This document shows positions 25,401-35,900 of a stretch of 64,000 bases of DNA, in pieces. Origin of the DNA: Danio rerio. Taxonomy: Eukaryota > Chordata > Actinopteri > Cypriniformes > Danionidae. The notes under the pieces are model-generated. The model saw only the letters and a list, made by a program, of their open reading frames with translations, ran no database searches and had not been told where the DNA came from. A program made the position numbers and the translations under genes. The DNA lies in contig NC_133176.1 of NCBI RefSeq assembly GCF_049306965.1, positions 48,888,501 to 48,952,500 on the forward strand, in the 5' to 3' direction. Numbering within the stretch: the first letter of the stretch is position 1; the number at the start of each line of letters is the position of its first letter.

Positions 25401-25566
25401 TGCCGATGTATCCAAGCAATGCAGATCCCCGACCCGACCCTTGACCTTCTCCCCCTGTTCCCTGGGGTGAAGGCACAAAGGGAGCGCTGGAAGGCGGTGC
25501 CACATGAGAGGGCTTAGCTGGGACGGCAGGTTTAGGTCTCACTTCAGGGGGCACAATTTCTGACAT
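11736..25566 (-). CDS. sept3: Septin-3 (GTP-binding septin), nine coding exons
   Basis: Septin GTPase that polymerises into filaments at membranes; the SEPT3 subgroup is neuronal and lacks the C-terminal coiled coil. Coding exons on the minus strand: 25566-25329, 25245-25117, 21678-21597, 18194-18057, 16406-16289, 16211-16116, 16015-15919, 13713-13662, 11871-11736. All junctions are GT/AG and keep frame, giving 361 residues, close to human SEPTIN3 at about 358. The N-terminus is Pro-rich. The P-loop GQSGLGKS is at 80-87, the G3 motif DTPG at 137-140, and the G4 motif AKSD at 219-222 (AKAD in many septins). The septin unique element includes [16 protein letters not shown] and is followed by FALLR-like FSLLRD. 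The start at 25566 matches the MSE start of the shorter human form and lies five bases after an acceptor. Exon 13662-13713 is only 52 nt. Introns hold SINEs and DNA transposons. Identification is firm. Confidence 0.95.
11988..12530. mobile_element. Tc1/mariner-type non-autonomous element in the last sept3 intron
   Basis: The left end CAGTTGAAGTCAGAATTATT and the opposite-strand right end ACAGTTGAAGTCAAAGTTAT form inverted repeats that both continue into TAGCCCC. A TA dinucleotide precedes the left end. The 0.54 kb body has no transposase ORF. Ends of this form are abundant in zebrafish. Confidence 0.75.
12639..13053 (+). mobile_element. AT-rich interspersed element, copy 1
   Basis: This begins with GGCCAGACCGAATCTGCAG, followed by a CAATTTTTT tract and GCGCAGAATTTTGTAAAAA. 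The same string in the opposite orientation ends the copy at 31118-31569, which fixes this as a dispersed family. The right end contains GCAGATTTCATGTGGGACTAG. No ORF. Confidence 0.6.
13985..14060. repeat. (TA)n microsatellite
   Basis: About 75 bases of pure TA, ending within six bases of a SINE head. A second TA tract of about 50 bases lies at 14415-14464, on the other side of the SINE. Confidence 0.97.
14062..14412 (+). mobile_element. DANA-type tRNA-derived SINE between two TA tracts
   Basis: The tRNA-like head starts GGCGACACAGTGGCGCAGTG, with an A-box-like GTGGCGCAGTGGGTAGCGC, and has a B-box-like GATTCGAGCCC. The family's middle part, GTCAGTTGGCATTTCTGTG, follows. After about 14285 the sequence departs from the usual tail and ends with a different 3' part, so this is a variant or mosaic copy. 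Confidence 0.85.
15257..15394 (+). mobile_element. DANA-type SINE, 3' part only
   Basis: Contains only the distal part: GGAAGGGCATCCGCTGCGTA, GGATAAGTTGGCGGTTCATT, GGGACTAAGCCGG and an ATGAATGAATG tail. 5'-truncated, in the penultimate sept3 intron region. Confidence 0.9.
16763..17345 (-). mobile_element. Two adjacent DANA-type SINEs in a sept3 intron
   Basis: A 5'-truncated copy at 16763-16939 is followed directly by a full-length copy at 16940-17345, both in minus orientation. The full copy runs from an (ATTC)n tail to the tRNA-like head, with B-box complement GGGGCTCGAACCAG and the terminal CACTGTGCCACAGTGTCGCCC described in two parts. They share about 150 bases of the tail region. The second copy appears to have landed in or next to the first. 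Confidence 0.9.
18881..18943. repeat. (CA)n microsatellite
   Basis: About 63 bases of AC dinucleotides inside the DNA transposon. Confidence 0.98.
19348..19503. repeat. Interrupted (GT)n / (GC) microsatellite
   Basis: GT-rich tract of about 155 bases broken by GC and TTTG variants and a short CGCGCGCCGTCGTCCGG segment. It lies in the right half of the same transposon as the CA tract. Alternating purine-pyrimidine runs of this type can adopt Z-DNA. Confidence 0.9.
20235..21034. mobile_element. DNA transposon with CTTAGGGTG inverted ends
   Basis: The left end CTTAGGGTGGTTTTACACC pairs with the opposite-strand right end CTAAGGGTGCTTTCACACC. The body of 0.8 kb also repeats TTTTGTTTCGGAAC-like sequence near both ends, so the inverted repeat may be longer and imperfect. 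No transposase is visible. Confidence 0.75.
21775..22190. mobile_element. Repeat containing a long hairpin, related to 37310-37470
   Basis: Within this segment, 21890-22034 is an inverted repeat with arms of about 65 bases and a loop of about 20; the arms share GTTTTTAACTAGGTGAGCCT. Sequence left of the hairpin (TCTGAGGTAATTAGTCTAC, TGTATATTCC, AGTGCACT) recurs at about 37330-37430, so it belongs to a dispersed family. It lies in the sept3 intron upstream of exon 21597-21678. Confidence 0.6.
24108..24262 (+). mobile_element. DANA-type SINE, 3' part
   Basis: Contains TTGAGCTAAATTGGCC, GGATAAGTTGGCGGTTCATT and GACTAAGCTGAAGGAAAAT in family order. 5'-truncated copy, in a sept3 intron. Confidence 0.85.
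24467..24795 (+). mobile_element. DANA-type SINE, near full length
   Basis: The tRNA-like head with TGGCTCAGTGGTTAGCACTG and B-box-like GGTTCGAGTCTCG is followed by the TTTCTGTGTGGATTTTGCAT body and a GGGACTAAGCCGAAGGAAAA tail. Located in the sept3 intron. Confidence 0.92.
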
Positions 25567-25865
25567 GTCTGCATGAAAAAGTGAATGATACACATCAATA
25601 TGATTAATATGGCTTGATGGTATTACACTATTATGATGCTAATCGTTATTATTCATGAAGGGTAAAGTGTCTCAAACAACATTATACTCTGCATCCAGTT
25701 TCAAAAGTGCCTTTACAAATCCTACCAACAGAATATGCCACTACACTGAGTACGTTTACATCGACACCAACTCTTCAAATTTATTACAATTAAGACAGTA
25801 CTCTGATTAAGAGACTACCATGTAAACAGCAATTTTTGATCAATTTATTCTAACTAAAGTTATAA

Positions 25866-26194
25866 CCCAGCAAGCATTTTCTGTTTTAAAAGACGTCTAA
25901 TAGATGTCTAATAGACGTCTAAACATAGTCGTCTTGGCTAAAACAAGGCTAAATTTAGGCTGTCAGTGAAAATCGAACAGACATCTAAGAATGAGCCAAA
26001 ACAAATAAACAGAAATTAATGACTACACATATAAAGTCTGTCTAATCTGTCTATTATCGACTAGTCTAGTTTTGGGCTATTCTTAGATTTCTATTAGATT
26101 TTCACTGATAACCCAAGTTTAGCCTTGTTTAAGCCAAGCTGTCAACATTTAGATGTCTATTAGACGTCTATTAGATGTAAAATTGTTTGCTGGG
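25866..26194. mobile_element. Short inverted-repeat element with AGACGTCTA internal repeats
   Basis: The ends CCCAGCAAGCATTTT and, on the opposite strand, CCCAGCAAACAATTT form an inverted repeat. Internal 12-mers of the form AGA(C/T)GTCTAATAG occur several times near both ends, and on the right in inverted form, so the whole element is palindromic in plan. The ends resemble those of the element at 47223-47616 (CCCAGCAGGC). It lies between the sept3 first exon and the first coding exon. Confidence 0.7.
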
Positions 26195-26233
26195 AACTAA
26201 ACAAAAATTACATGAAACTCCGAAGGAAATACG

Positions 26234-26728
26234 CAGGGGTGGACTGGAAGCAATTCCAGCCATAGGGCCCAAAAGTTCTGACAAGCACCTTATTATTTTA
26301 ATTTATATTTAATTTATTTATTTTGCAGTTTTTTTTTCTTGTATCATTCAATTACTCATTTTCTACATTTTGTGTTAACGCAAAATAATAAAAACAACAT
26401 GTAAAGCATCTTGTCAAACTTTTTAAATCATTTGTTTTCTTAAAATGAATTCACAACTAAAAATCTTATATAAAATAGTTCATTTTTATAACTGAATCTT
26501 TTATCTAATTTGACTGCAGGAATTCTCCATGATTGAGGGTAAGGGGACACATTTGCACAGATGTAATAAACATTAAACATTTTTTTAGACCCTCATCATA
26601 CAAAATATGACAGAAAATTATGTTATAAAAGTTATAGATATAATTTATAACCATTTATTTAGGAACCCTCAGGTTTCCTGGCGCCCTAAGCGGCCGCTTA
26701 TGTTGCTTGTAGGTTAAATCCGTGCCTG
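26234..26728. mobile_element. Non-autonomous DNA element, CAGGGG(T/C)GGA family, copy 1
   Basis: Begins CAGGGGTGGACTGG and ends, read from the opposite strand, CAGGCACGGATTTAACC. It shares GGGCCCAAAAGTT near the left end, TAATAAAAACAACATGTAAAGC-like sequence in the middle and GCCCTAAGC near the right end with the copy at 56879-57392. AT-rich and without an ORF. Confidence 0.7.
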
Positions 26729-27691
26729 ATAATATGGATCGCGTGGTGACGAAATGACGTTAATTGAATTATGTGCTATAACATGTAAAACAGGATCATG
26801 AAAGAAACATCCAAAAAGCAACTCAAGTAAACACCTTAATCATATTGTTGTCTTATTCAGATTAAGGCTAATAATTTGATTACTGATGTCCATGTAAACC
26901 CAGTCACATATTCAGAATAGTTGCAAATAAAAATACAGCCAAACTAAATGAATTAGAAATACACCCAGAATGTCCAGTGTTTGTATTCAATATGCAGCTA
27001 TATTTGATTTGACTAGTTATTTTTATATTAATATTAGAACGCCAAATAAGTCTGGCCTGGTTAAAATAGTCTTAATATTAAACTTTAATTCAAAAGATAT
27101 GCTTATTTCTAATGATAAGCTAAAACTTACTGAAAATGCTGTTTTCAAATGACAAATATTTAGCATATAATCCCACTCTCTCCCTTTACTCTGTTTGCAC
27201 ATGCAATATGTAGTTGTAAATAGGATTAAATGAGGAAAATCACATTAGACATCAGTGAATAATTCGCCTCAGAAAGCCCCAAACATATGCTGTATTATGT
27301 CCCAGTTATCTTGTTTCCGAGCCTAGTCCACTTGAAATGCTCCACTGAGTTGTCGGCCTATATTAACGCCATATGCTGCACAAATAAGCAACAAATAACG
27401 AATTATTACAGAAGGCACTCAACAAATCTCTTTATCGGATTAATCACCCACAGCTCGACCTTTCCCACGCGCACGCATGCTATTGAAACACCAACACAAA
27501 ACACAACATTATAGGTTTCCTTCACAATCTACTGCATGGTTTGCGTCTTCAGCATTACTGTTTTAAAGCCCAGGGAAACCTAAATTAAGCATGTTAGGCT
27601 GCATTTACACGTTATTTTCTCCGTTTATTCATGTATTTCCCTCTGAAGGACTCGAAATAAGGAGTAATTAGAGAGAGAGCTTGCCACTTAC

Positions 27692-28010
27692 CGATCCCTG
27701 TTTTGGTAGCGAGCGCGGGGTAAATGTATTGTTTCGTCCTTTTTAAATCCCGCTGTTTTACAGTCTTGCAAAGTGTACGTAGCCTAAGGCAGTAGTTGAA
27801 CAGGCGTTAGGGGATGATCATGTGTTCAGGTGCTTTTCTCTCTCTCTCTTTCTCTCCCTCTTTCTTTCACTTCGTCTCTCGCGTTTCTATTCGCAGCTCG
27901 ATGCACCTCATTCCTTCCTCCACCCTTTTTTTCCGGTTGCCAAGGAAACTAACGGGAGACTGGGTGATGCAGCGCGCATGCCCAGTCTTCGTCTTCGGCT
28001 GAAATCAAAG
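27692..28010 (-). promoter_or_regulatory. sept3: Noncoding first exon and promoter region of sept3
   Basis: On the minus strand a 5' exon ends at 27692 with CAGGGATCG followed by the strong donor GTAAGTGG. The downstream acceptor would be that of the first coding exon at about 25570. The sequence up to about 28010 is richer in CpG, with GCGCGCATGCGC, and has a pyrimidine/purine-biased run (CTCTCT on plus), typical of a promoter. A short upstream ORF (ATGATCATCCCCTAA) lies in the proposed exon. The start site itself cannot be fixed by sequence. Confidence 0.6.
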
Positions 28011-28249
28011 ATCCGGGTCGCTGAGTGATTTATTTATTTTTTGTATATCTGTGCGGCACTCTTTGACTAGGTTTGTTTACTTTTTATAAATAATTATACT
28101 TTAGGAATGTAGCTGAATGATTAGCCTACAATAGGCAATTATTGTTGGTGTCGAGAATAATTAATATTATTATATTAATATATAATATTAAATAAATTAC
28201 TATTATATAAAATATTATATTAAAATAACTAAATATGTTTATCTTTAGA

Positions 28250-28555
28250 TGTTTCTGTAAATATCCCGTTAAAAGGTCAGGTTTTATTATTATTTACAAA
28301 GCATAGAGTTAATAGTATACATTATAAAAAGCCGCAAATAAATTTGCAAATAGTTTTAACAATTAAAATGAATAGCTATTATAAATAGAATCCAGTTATC
28401 AAATCTCATTAATCTTTTCTTCACTGTATAACTTGAACATTCTGATTAAAGAGCAACGCATGAATCTCTCCTTTAGATAATTCGTTTGATTACATAAAAT
28501 AACAGAGGTGTCAGTTTAAAAAGGCACACATCTAACATTATATTAAAAGCCTTCG
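28250..28555 (+). repeat. Dispersed ~300-base repeat, copy 1
   Basis: Matches 59575-59885 in the same orientation over about 300 bases, including ATCAAATCTCATTAATCTTT and TCTTCACTGTATAACTT. AT-rich, no ORF, no visible inverted ends. Family unknown. Confidence 0.7.
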
Positions 28556-28638
28556 ATTGCTTTCCTAACTGTTTATGTTCATTTAAGACAAAATTAGTTG
28601 TGTTTGAAAGAAAACCCACCAAATTCAACACCTTTGGA

Positions 28639-28679
<41 letters not shown>
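28639..28679. repeat. (ATT)n microsatellite
   Basis: About 40 bases of uninterrupted ATT triplets. Confidence 0.97.
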
Positions 28680-28680
<1 letters not shown>

Positions 28681-29344
28681 GTATTCATATATGTTGTTTC
28701 AAACCATTCAAACACGCACCCAAACCGCAGACTTTCGCTCCGCTTCAAATCGTGTATACAGAATTCATTTGTGAAACAGCATCAATTTATGACTACGCAT
28801 CTGACGGTCACGCACCGCTACATGAATTGACTGTTTTTTAGATTGCAACGGCACCTGTAATGGAAAGGAAGAGAATCCCTCCGTTTTTATATTTGTTTCA
28901 ACGTGTTTTCATGCCTAAATAAAACTAAAGCACAAAACAGATTCACATTTAAGAGAAATGGGCATCCCCTGGTGGTTTGGCAGTATGGGTTGGGTAGAGG
29001 GAAGATTGGCTATTCATTGCCACCCTGCATAGAAAGATTAAAAATATGGGAGAAAAACTGGAAAATACATTGAAGAGATGATAGCGGGATAGAACTGTAA
29101 AATACAAGAGAATCCCAGGAAGGAGGAGTCCTGGGAGGGTTGACCGGTATGATATAAATGTGTTTCTGAACTCCATCAGCTGTGCATACACACGTGGCGC
29201 GATCAATTTTCAATTTAGTTAAACTTTTGTCACTTTGTGAACTAATACTGAATGTGTGTCATTGTTATTATTTGGAGTTAGCCTTAAGAATAGAGTAATA
29301 TGCTGGTGTTTAACTGCATTGCTTTACTGCATTCCTGCATTGGG

Positions 29345-29552
29345 CTCTCACATACTCTGTGTGCTACTTTATCTTGCACTGGACCCAGTCGACCAATCAC
29401 AACAAACTGAATAATTGGACCAATCACAACAGATTAGCTGTTGCAAAGGATGGGTTTGGGAACACATGAATCGCTGGAAAAAAAATCATATGGGAGTTGC
29501 AGGGATAATTAGGTAAAAATAAATGCATATTATAAGACAATGAAAGTGTCTT
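29345..29552 (+). mobile_element. Internal fragment of the TTAAAGAGCCC transposon family
   Basis: Parallels 19690-19885: GTCGACCAATC(A/G)CAACA, GGGATAATTAGGTAAAAATA and AATGCA(T/G)ATTATAAGAC occur in the same order. Neither inverted end is present, so this is a remnant. Confidence 0.75.
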
Positions 29553-30689
29553 ATAATACCACAGCTCCCATGATTTCCACATTCAGTCACGGCATCATCA
29601 AACTATGCCTTTGTTTGTTGTGAATATGCACCCTCTAGTGGCGAAAATTAGATATCATACCTTTTTTTTTAAGCAACGAGATGTGATCTCACTGAAATAT
29701 CCTTAAAAATCTATTTTATCCAGAAGTATTTTCCCTTTCTATTCTCCCCTTCCTATCTCTACGATAGTAGGGATGACTGGACTACCATGGACCAAGTGGC
29801 ATCATATCAGTATTTTATTATCCAAGTTGTGTTCTGGTAAAAAAAAAATTGCAACAAGCACCACTAGATGCTAATGGAGTCCAACCATTTGACGTCATAC
29901 GCCAGATCTAAAACAACGCTACTCCCCATTTATCCAAAATAAATTGGGTTTTAAAAAACATAAACATGGGTTTTTTCAACTACATATTTAAGTAATAGAC
30001 ACCAATTGCATTGTAATAAGCCAAACAAGTCTTATTACACAGGGATCCTTTTGAATACTTTTTACAAAAAAAATCAGCCTCATATTATCTTCATCCAACA
30101 GTTTAGTTTAACACGGCAACCTTTATGTCATCAAAACTACTCACATTTCCCAGCTTTGTCCTGTGCCTGTCTGTCTTATGCATTTGAGTCTCATGTGGCT
30201 TGTTTGTAGCGCATACATTAGCCACTGATGTGTCGTTGAGCGTCAGTGTGGCCTTTACCTCAGAACCGGGTTATCTCACTGTGCTTTGACAAGCCTGTGT
30301 CTGGTGATAAGGCGGAGTCCTCATTTTACTCGCTACCGTTCACTGTTTGCCATTTATACTTTTGTGGCTTATTTTCAACAAACAGTCTGCATATATAACA
30401 GTTTGTAGGATTCATTAGATACACAAAGTGTTTTAAAGCACTATCCTACAAGTTTATTTTTTTCTTGAGCTAATGTTTTGCAGTTTTGGACAGTAACGTC
30501 ATAGTCTAATTGCAGAGTTTGTCACATGATCCCAAACAGCTCTTAGCCATGCTGTAATCACTTTCCCTTTGCAATTTCAACGCTAATCCTTACATGAACA
30601 AGTATGTCCTAAATATTAGAGCTGTAAGCCAGTAACAGATTCCAATTAAAAAATGTAAAAAAATGTAACTGGTGCTTATTCTGCCAGAA
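29553..30689. other. Intergenic, nothing recognised
   Basis: No supported gene, RNA or repeat end. Short ORFs here show no protein features. Confidence 0.4.
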
Positions 30690-30965
30690 TATCAGTGTTT
30701 CGGCTGGCTGCTTATAGTGATAGTGAACTTATTTGGTTTCTGAGGTGTTATCAGTGATTGTTAGCATGTATGGTAGCCATAGTGTTCTAAAGTAATTGTT
30801 AGTACTTTGCTGTGTGGTTGCTAATGTTTCCCAAGTTATTTTTTTAATGTTGCTATTTGGTCGCTAAGGAGTTATTTAATGTACAGTACATTGCTATGCT
30901 ATGCTATTGATATTCTGTAAAATGTTCTGGGTTATTTTAGCATGTTGCTAGGCTAAGTGGTAAGA
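30690..30965. repeat. Degenerate short tandem repeat rich in GTTGCTA / GTGTTCT
   Basis: Variants of GTTGCTA(A/T)G(T/G) and TGTTCT(G/A)(G/A) recur at intervals of about 30-50 bases through the segment. It looks like an old minisatellite-like tract; repeat borders are vague. Confidence 0.5.
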
Positions 30966-31117
30966 GTGATATAGTATGCTATTCGCTTGCTAAGTTATAC
31001 TGAGCAATTTTGTAGAAAATTGCTATGCTTTTGCAGTGGTGTTCTGAGGTATTTTTTATTATACCGCTATGAGTATGTTACACAAGTGCATTGGCCAGTC
31101 TAGGCTGAAAAAATAAG

Positions 31118-31569
31118 TATTAGTTATTAGTAAGCCCACAACCTGCGCATGCAGAAATCAGCAGATTTTAAACCCATCATTGAGTCTGTTTATTTACTTG
31201 TGTAAATGTGTGTAAATTTGGATTTATTCAGTTTTAAAATTGATTCAGTAATATTATTGACTAATATGAAAATGTTCATATGATTTATTTACAATATAGT
31301 TTGAAAAAGTAACATTTTCTGGTTTTTAGTAGAATCTGTATTATTTGAGAGACTTGTTTTGTTTTCTAAATTAGTGGATCTAGATGAATTTGCATTGTAA
31401 ACATTAAATACAGTAAAAGTTAATAGGTATTATTATTTTTTATTTCATATATTTAGTTTGTAGTTACGATACTACCGAAATAATTCCGCATGAATCTGCA
31501 ATTTTTTTTTTTTACAAAATTCTACGCAGTAATAGCAAAAAATGTTGGCAGATTCTGTCTGGCTCTAGA
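31118..31569 (-). mobile_element. AT-rich interspersed element, copy 2
   Basis: Read on the minus strand it starts AGCCAGACAGAATCTGCCAA and continues GCGTAGAATTTTGTAAAAA, matching the start of the copy at 12639-13053. Right-end sequence is also related. No ORF. Confidence 0.6.
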
Positions 31570-32985
31570 TATTTTAATAAGTTATTTCAAAGACTATAGA
31601 ATACACAAGACGTGTCGCTCGTATAGTTTTGAATAGGGAAAAGTATAACGGTCAATATGGCAATTGATATGAGCCAATCATTGATTGCTATCCGGGAAGA
31701 AGCTCGGATCAGACATGTGCTTTTACAACAGTTTCGTGGTCAACAAATGCACTGGAATCTCAGCAAATAAAGCTTGAAACTTGTACTTCTATACGAACCA
31801 AGTGCACTTGATAACAAAAGTTTTTTAGTTTTGTAATCTAGATAAAACAAACTCGTGGTACAGTCCGTCCTGTCAAACGCACATCACATGACAGCAACTA
31901 CTCAAATGCCCACAAACTTGTAAACAAAGACTAGCTTTCGTTTCTGTAGAAGATTCGCCATCAAGAACAAGTTGTAGATTACTTTAGAAGAGCAACGCGA
32001 TCTGACAAAACATTTTTCAGAGGATAATAACCTGTAGCACAGCCATAAATGAAGTTGGTGTCGTGATCTCATTCCTTTTGAGTGCAAACTCGCATTAGCT
32101 TGGGCAACCTTGAAATATGCTGATTTTATTTGATTCAGATGTTTAGAAACTAATCTTATGTAATCATAAGCTTGGCAAAGAGTTTTGGAGAATTTGATGT
32201 TTCCCCATTCAGTCCCGAGCATACTGCCAGAGAGGCCTTTCAAAAATGGCTACTCAGTGAAATGACTTGCCTTAAAGGCACTCTGGTTATTTCTGGTCTA
32301 AAAACCTCATGTGTAAATTACTTACCAATAATTCACTGGACCAGCATCAGTTAACACACTGTTTATATGTGCATTAGGTTTTTGCGCTCAAACCACTCCT
32401 TTGAGTAGGAATAGTATCTTACACATCTAATCTAAAACTTTGACTGTTGTAAGTTTCAAAGTAACAAATCATTCATCATAGCGATTTGGAACTGTAATAC
32501 TTTCAAGACCCATCTAGATCTACTTTAGCTGTGTGTTTCCATGTTTCCAATCAGAATCAAGCACTGTAGTTTAGTTCTTTCTTGTAGCATGACACAATTT
32601 AAGCATTAGAAACAAAAAAAATGTTGATTTAATATCTGAAATGTAATCCAAAATTGATGAACAGCTTTAGAGACAAATTTGAAGGACAGACGCCTATTCA
32701 AAGAGATAGCAGTTTTTAGCATGTTGCTGTATATGGTGTTCTGGTTGGTTACTTAGCCACAATATTTGAGGTTACTAACTTATTTGAAGTACCAAATTGT
32801 AAAACTAAATAAATCTTTAGACTCAGGTTTTACATCTGATTAGTTCAGGCATGTTACGTTTCTTTCCTAAAAATGAACCACTAATGACAAAAGTAAGGAT
32901 CTTCCTAATATATGACATTTTACATGCTTCAGTTGTTAATGTAACTATGTAATGTAAACCTACTATGTATATACAGTTAATAATA
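31570..32985. other. Intergenic, no supported gene
   Basis: A minus-strand ORF of 113 codons at 31902-32243 was considered as a downstream exon of the neighbouring gene, but shows no recognisable domain. Otherwise nothing is seen. Confidence 0.35.
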
Positions 32986-32998
32986 TCGGTGATTTATT

Positions 32999-35900
32999 TC
33001 AACAGGCATATATACAACCTTTTAATTGTAATTGCAGTAATTTGTCTTTCCACTCACCTGTAAACACACATTCTACAGAACAGGACTCGACGTCAGCTCC
33101 ACTCCCCATGTCTGGGACTACAGATGGCTGTAATGGTGGGGGGCCTTCTTGCTCTCTTAACTGCGCACAGTTTATGCCTCCCAATCTGTCACAGTCTTTA
33201 GCATGAAGTGTGTGTTTGGACTCTTGCAGTTGATTCAGAGTGATTAGACACTGCGGCAAAAATTCATGCATGGAAGGTTTGAGGGTTTCAGAGTTTGTGT
33301 GTATGGTTGGGCTGTCTGTGTGAACAGCTACATCATGTTTCCCTCCAATAAATTTAGCTGGATTACAACTTTTGTGTAACCGCGTACCTCTATATCTCTT
33401 TGCAAATCTGTAATCTTCACGCAAAGTTGCTTCGCTTGAAGAAGATTTAGAAGAATCTGTATCTGAAGTGTTGCATCTATTTTGGGATGGTTTGCTTGCG
33501 TTCCCTGTTTGGTTTGAGGAAGATCTTCTCCATGCCTGAGGAGTTTTGAAGTATGTAGGTCTACTGTCAGATGTTCTTTTGATCACAGGTTTACAGAGTC
33601 GACTCAGTTGAGCGCATTCATTGGATGATCTGGGACTCTTCAAAGGGAAATGGAAGCAGTTCATCCGGCTGCACTGATTCGATGCATTATTGTAATGGGA
33701 TGTGTTGATGGAGGTCTCGGAAGTTGCAGACTGAGACCTAATCTCAGATTCAGGCTTTTGGTTGTCAATGACACTGCTTGGACTGCATTGAGAGGTGTTG
33801 ATTATCATATTGCTTTCATTAGAGCTATCATTTGTGGTGTTACAGTCCTCTGAATCTATATTTTGCCTTGTTGATGAGCTTTTTGAAACCAGTTCATTGC
33901 ATTCCTTCGGAAAACGTTGATAGTACGGTTCTTGAAAAATATCCCTTTGGTTTATGGTAGCTTTAGGTGATGAGATTAGATTTGTTGTTTGTTTTAAATG
34001 TTGGCTTTTTCTTTCAGCTGAGGCTTGTGGGTGGTTTTGCGCTTTCTGACATATCATAGTAGGTCTTATTTTCTGCTTGGCCTCCCCTAGCATTATCTTT
34101 GGATGAACTGGCTTTTCCAAACCAGCAGGATGTCCATTGCTTTGATTTTTCAGTTTGTTCTCTTCACCGCTTCCCTTGATCTTTTCCAGATTAGAAAACT
34201 GGGCACCGGAGTTTATAATCCTCCCTGTTTTAATCAATCCAAGCCGGATTCGGACTAGAGTTGGGTCCTGGGATTGGCGTTTCTTTTGGTAGCTAGCAAC
34301 ATTTTGTCCTATGTTTGCACTTTTTTCAACATGCCTAAGGTTTTTAGGGCTTAAGCTTTCAAATGTTGTCTCTCCCCTGGAGCAGATGTTATAATTTTGC
34401 TGTAGTTTTTCAGGCTGTTGAGGTCTGAATGAATCTCGCTGTTGGCCACATTGTTTTCTTGGTTTTGTTGTATTGGTAATGGGGATTGATTTGACGCTTC
34501 TTTCAGTTGATGAAACGGGCATAAATCTGGATATTTTGCTGCTTCTTGGCCATGTTTTCACACACATATCAGCAGATTGTAATGGTTTCTTTATGGTTTC
34601 TAAATAAGGAATAGCTTTGACTGACTTTAGTGGTGGTGAGTCCAGGGATGTATCCACTGTACTGATAATGCTGTAGAAAATAAGATGATAATAATTCATG
34701 AAAATTACATGAAGTAACACTTTGTCAGTGTAAAATACAGTGAAATTAAAGAAATTACATACAGGAGTTCTCAAACTGTGCTCCACAGACCCCCAAGCAG
34801 GTGCGAGAACAAAATAATACTGTTTGCTGATAAAATTCTGTTTAAATGCATTTGAGCATACACCAGATTTATACATCTTATGTAGAGAGGAGAAAGATAA
34901 ACACTCTTAACCTAATTCTAATTCACATTTTCTAGAATATATTTCATAATTTGCTTTAGTACTGCAACTATGAAATGCTATGTCATGAGCTGCCAAAACC
35001 ACACTGACCCACAAACACATGGACTCTATAAGACTCCTGAAGATTTGGTACTAAGACAATGGCATGCAGTAGATCCTTCTAGTCCTGTAAGTTGTGTGTT
35101 GAAGCCTCCGTGGATTTAACTTATTGGTCCAGCATATCTCAAAACTGCTCAATTGGATTGAGATCTGACAAAATTTGGAAGTCAAGTCAATACTTTGAGC
35201 TTATTTCCATTTTCTTCACTTTCAAAAGTGGAAGGATCATCTCGATGGTCTGCAACTACTCAGTATCATATGCAGCAGAATGTGATTTACTGTGTCATTC
35301 ATTCATCCATTCATTTTCTTGTCGGCTTAGTTCCTTTATTAATCCGGGGTCGCCACAGCGGTATAACCACCAACTTATCCAGCAAGAATGCCCTTCCAGC
35401 CGCAACCCATCTCTGGCAAACATCCACACACACATTCACACACTACGGACAATTTAGCCTACCTAATTCACCTGTACCGCATGTCTTTGGACTGTGGGGG
35501 AAACCGGAGCACCCGGAGGAAACCCACGCAAAGGCAGGGAGAACATGCAAACTCGGCACAGAAACGCCAACTGAGCCGAGGTTCGAACCAGCGATCCAGC
35601 GACCTTCTTGCTGTGAGGCGACAGCACTACCTACTGCGCCACTGCCTCGCCATGATTTACTGTGTGTTGATACAAATTCCTCCTATTACCATGATTATCT
35701 TTCTACTAAACTAAACAGGATTGCCTTCATTGCCATTGTACGCCAGTGCGTCTCAGGAATTCAAGACCCTGTTATTGCTTTGTGGTTTGTCTCAACTCTT
35801 ATCACTGCTCACTGGGCACATTGCCGTCTCAGGGATACTCTAACTTAGTCATTTTTGCTATACCATTCGGACATCTGTCCTTTACATCTGCATCCAACAA

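Noticed and set aside
31902-32243. Minus-strand ORF of 113 codons downstream of the unknown gene
   Set aside because: Considered as a further exon if the GTGAGT donor at 33057 is used. No clear acceptor in the right phase or recognisable domain was found.
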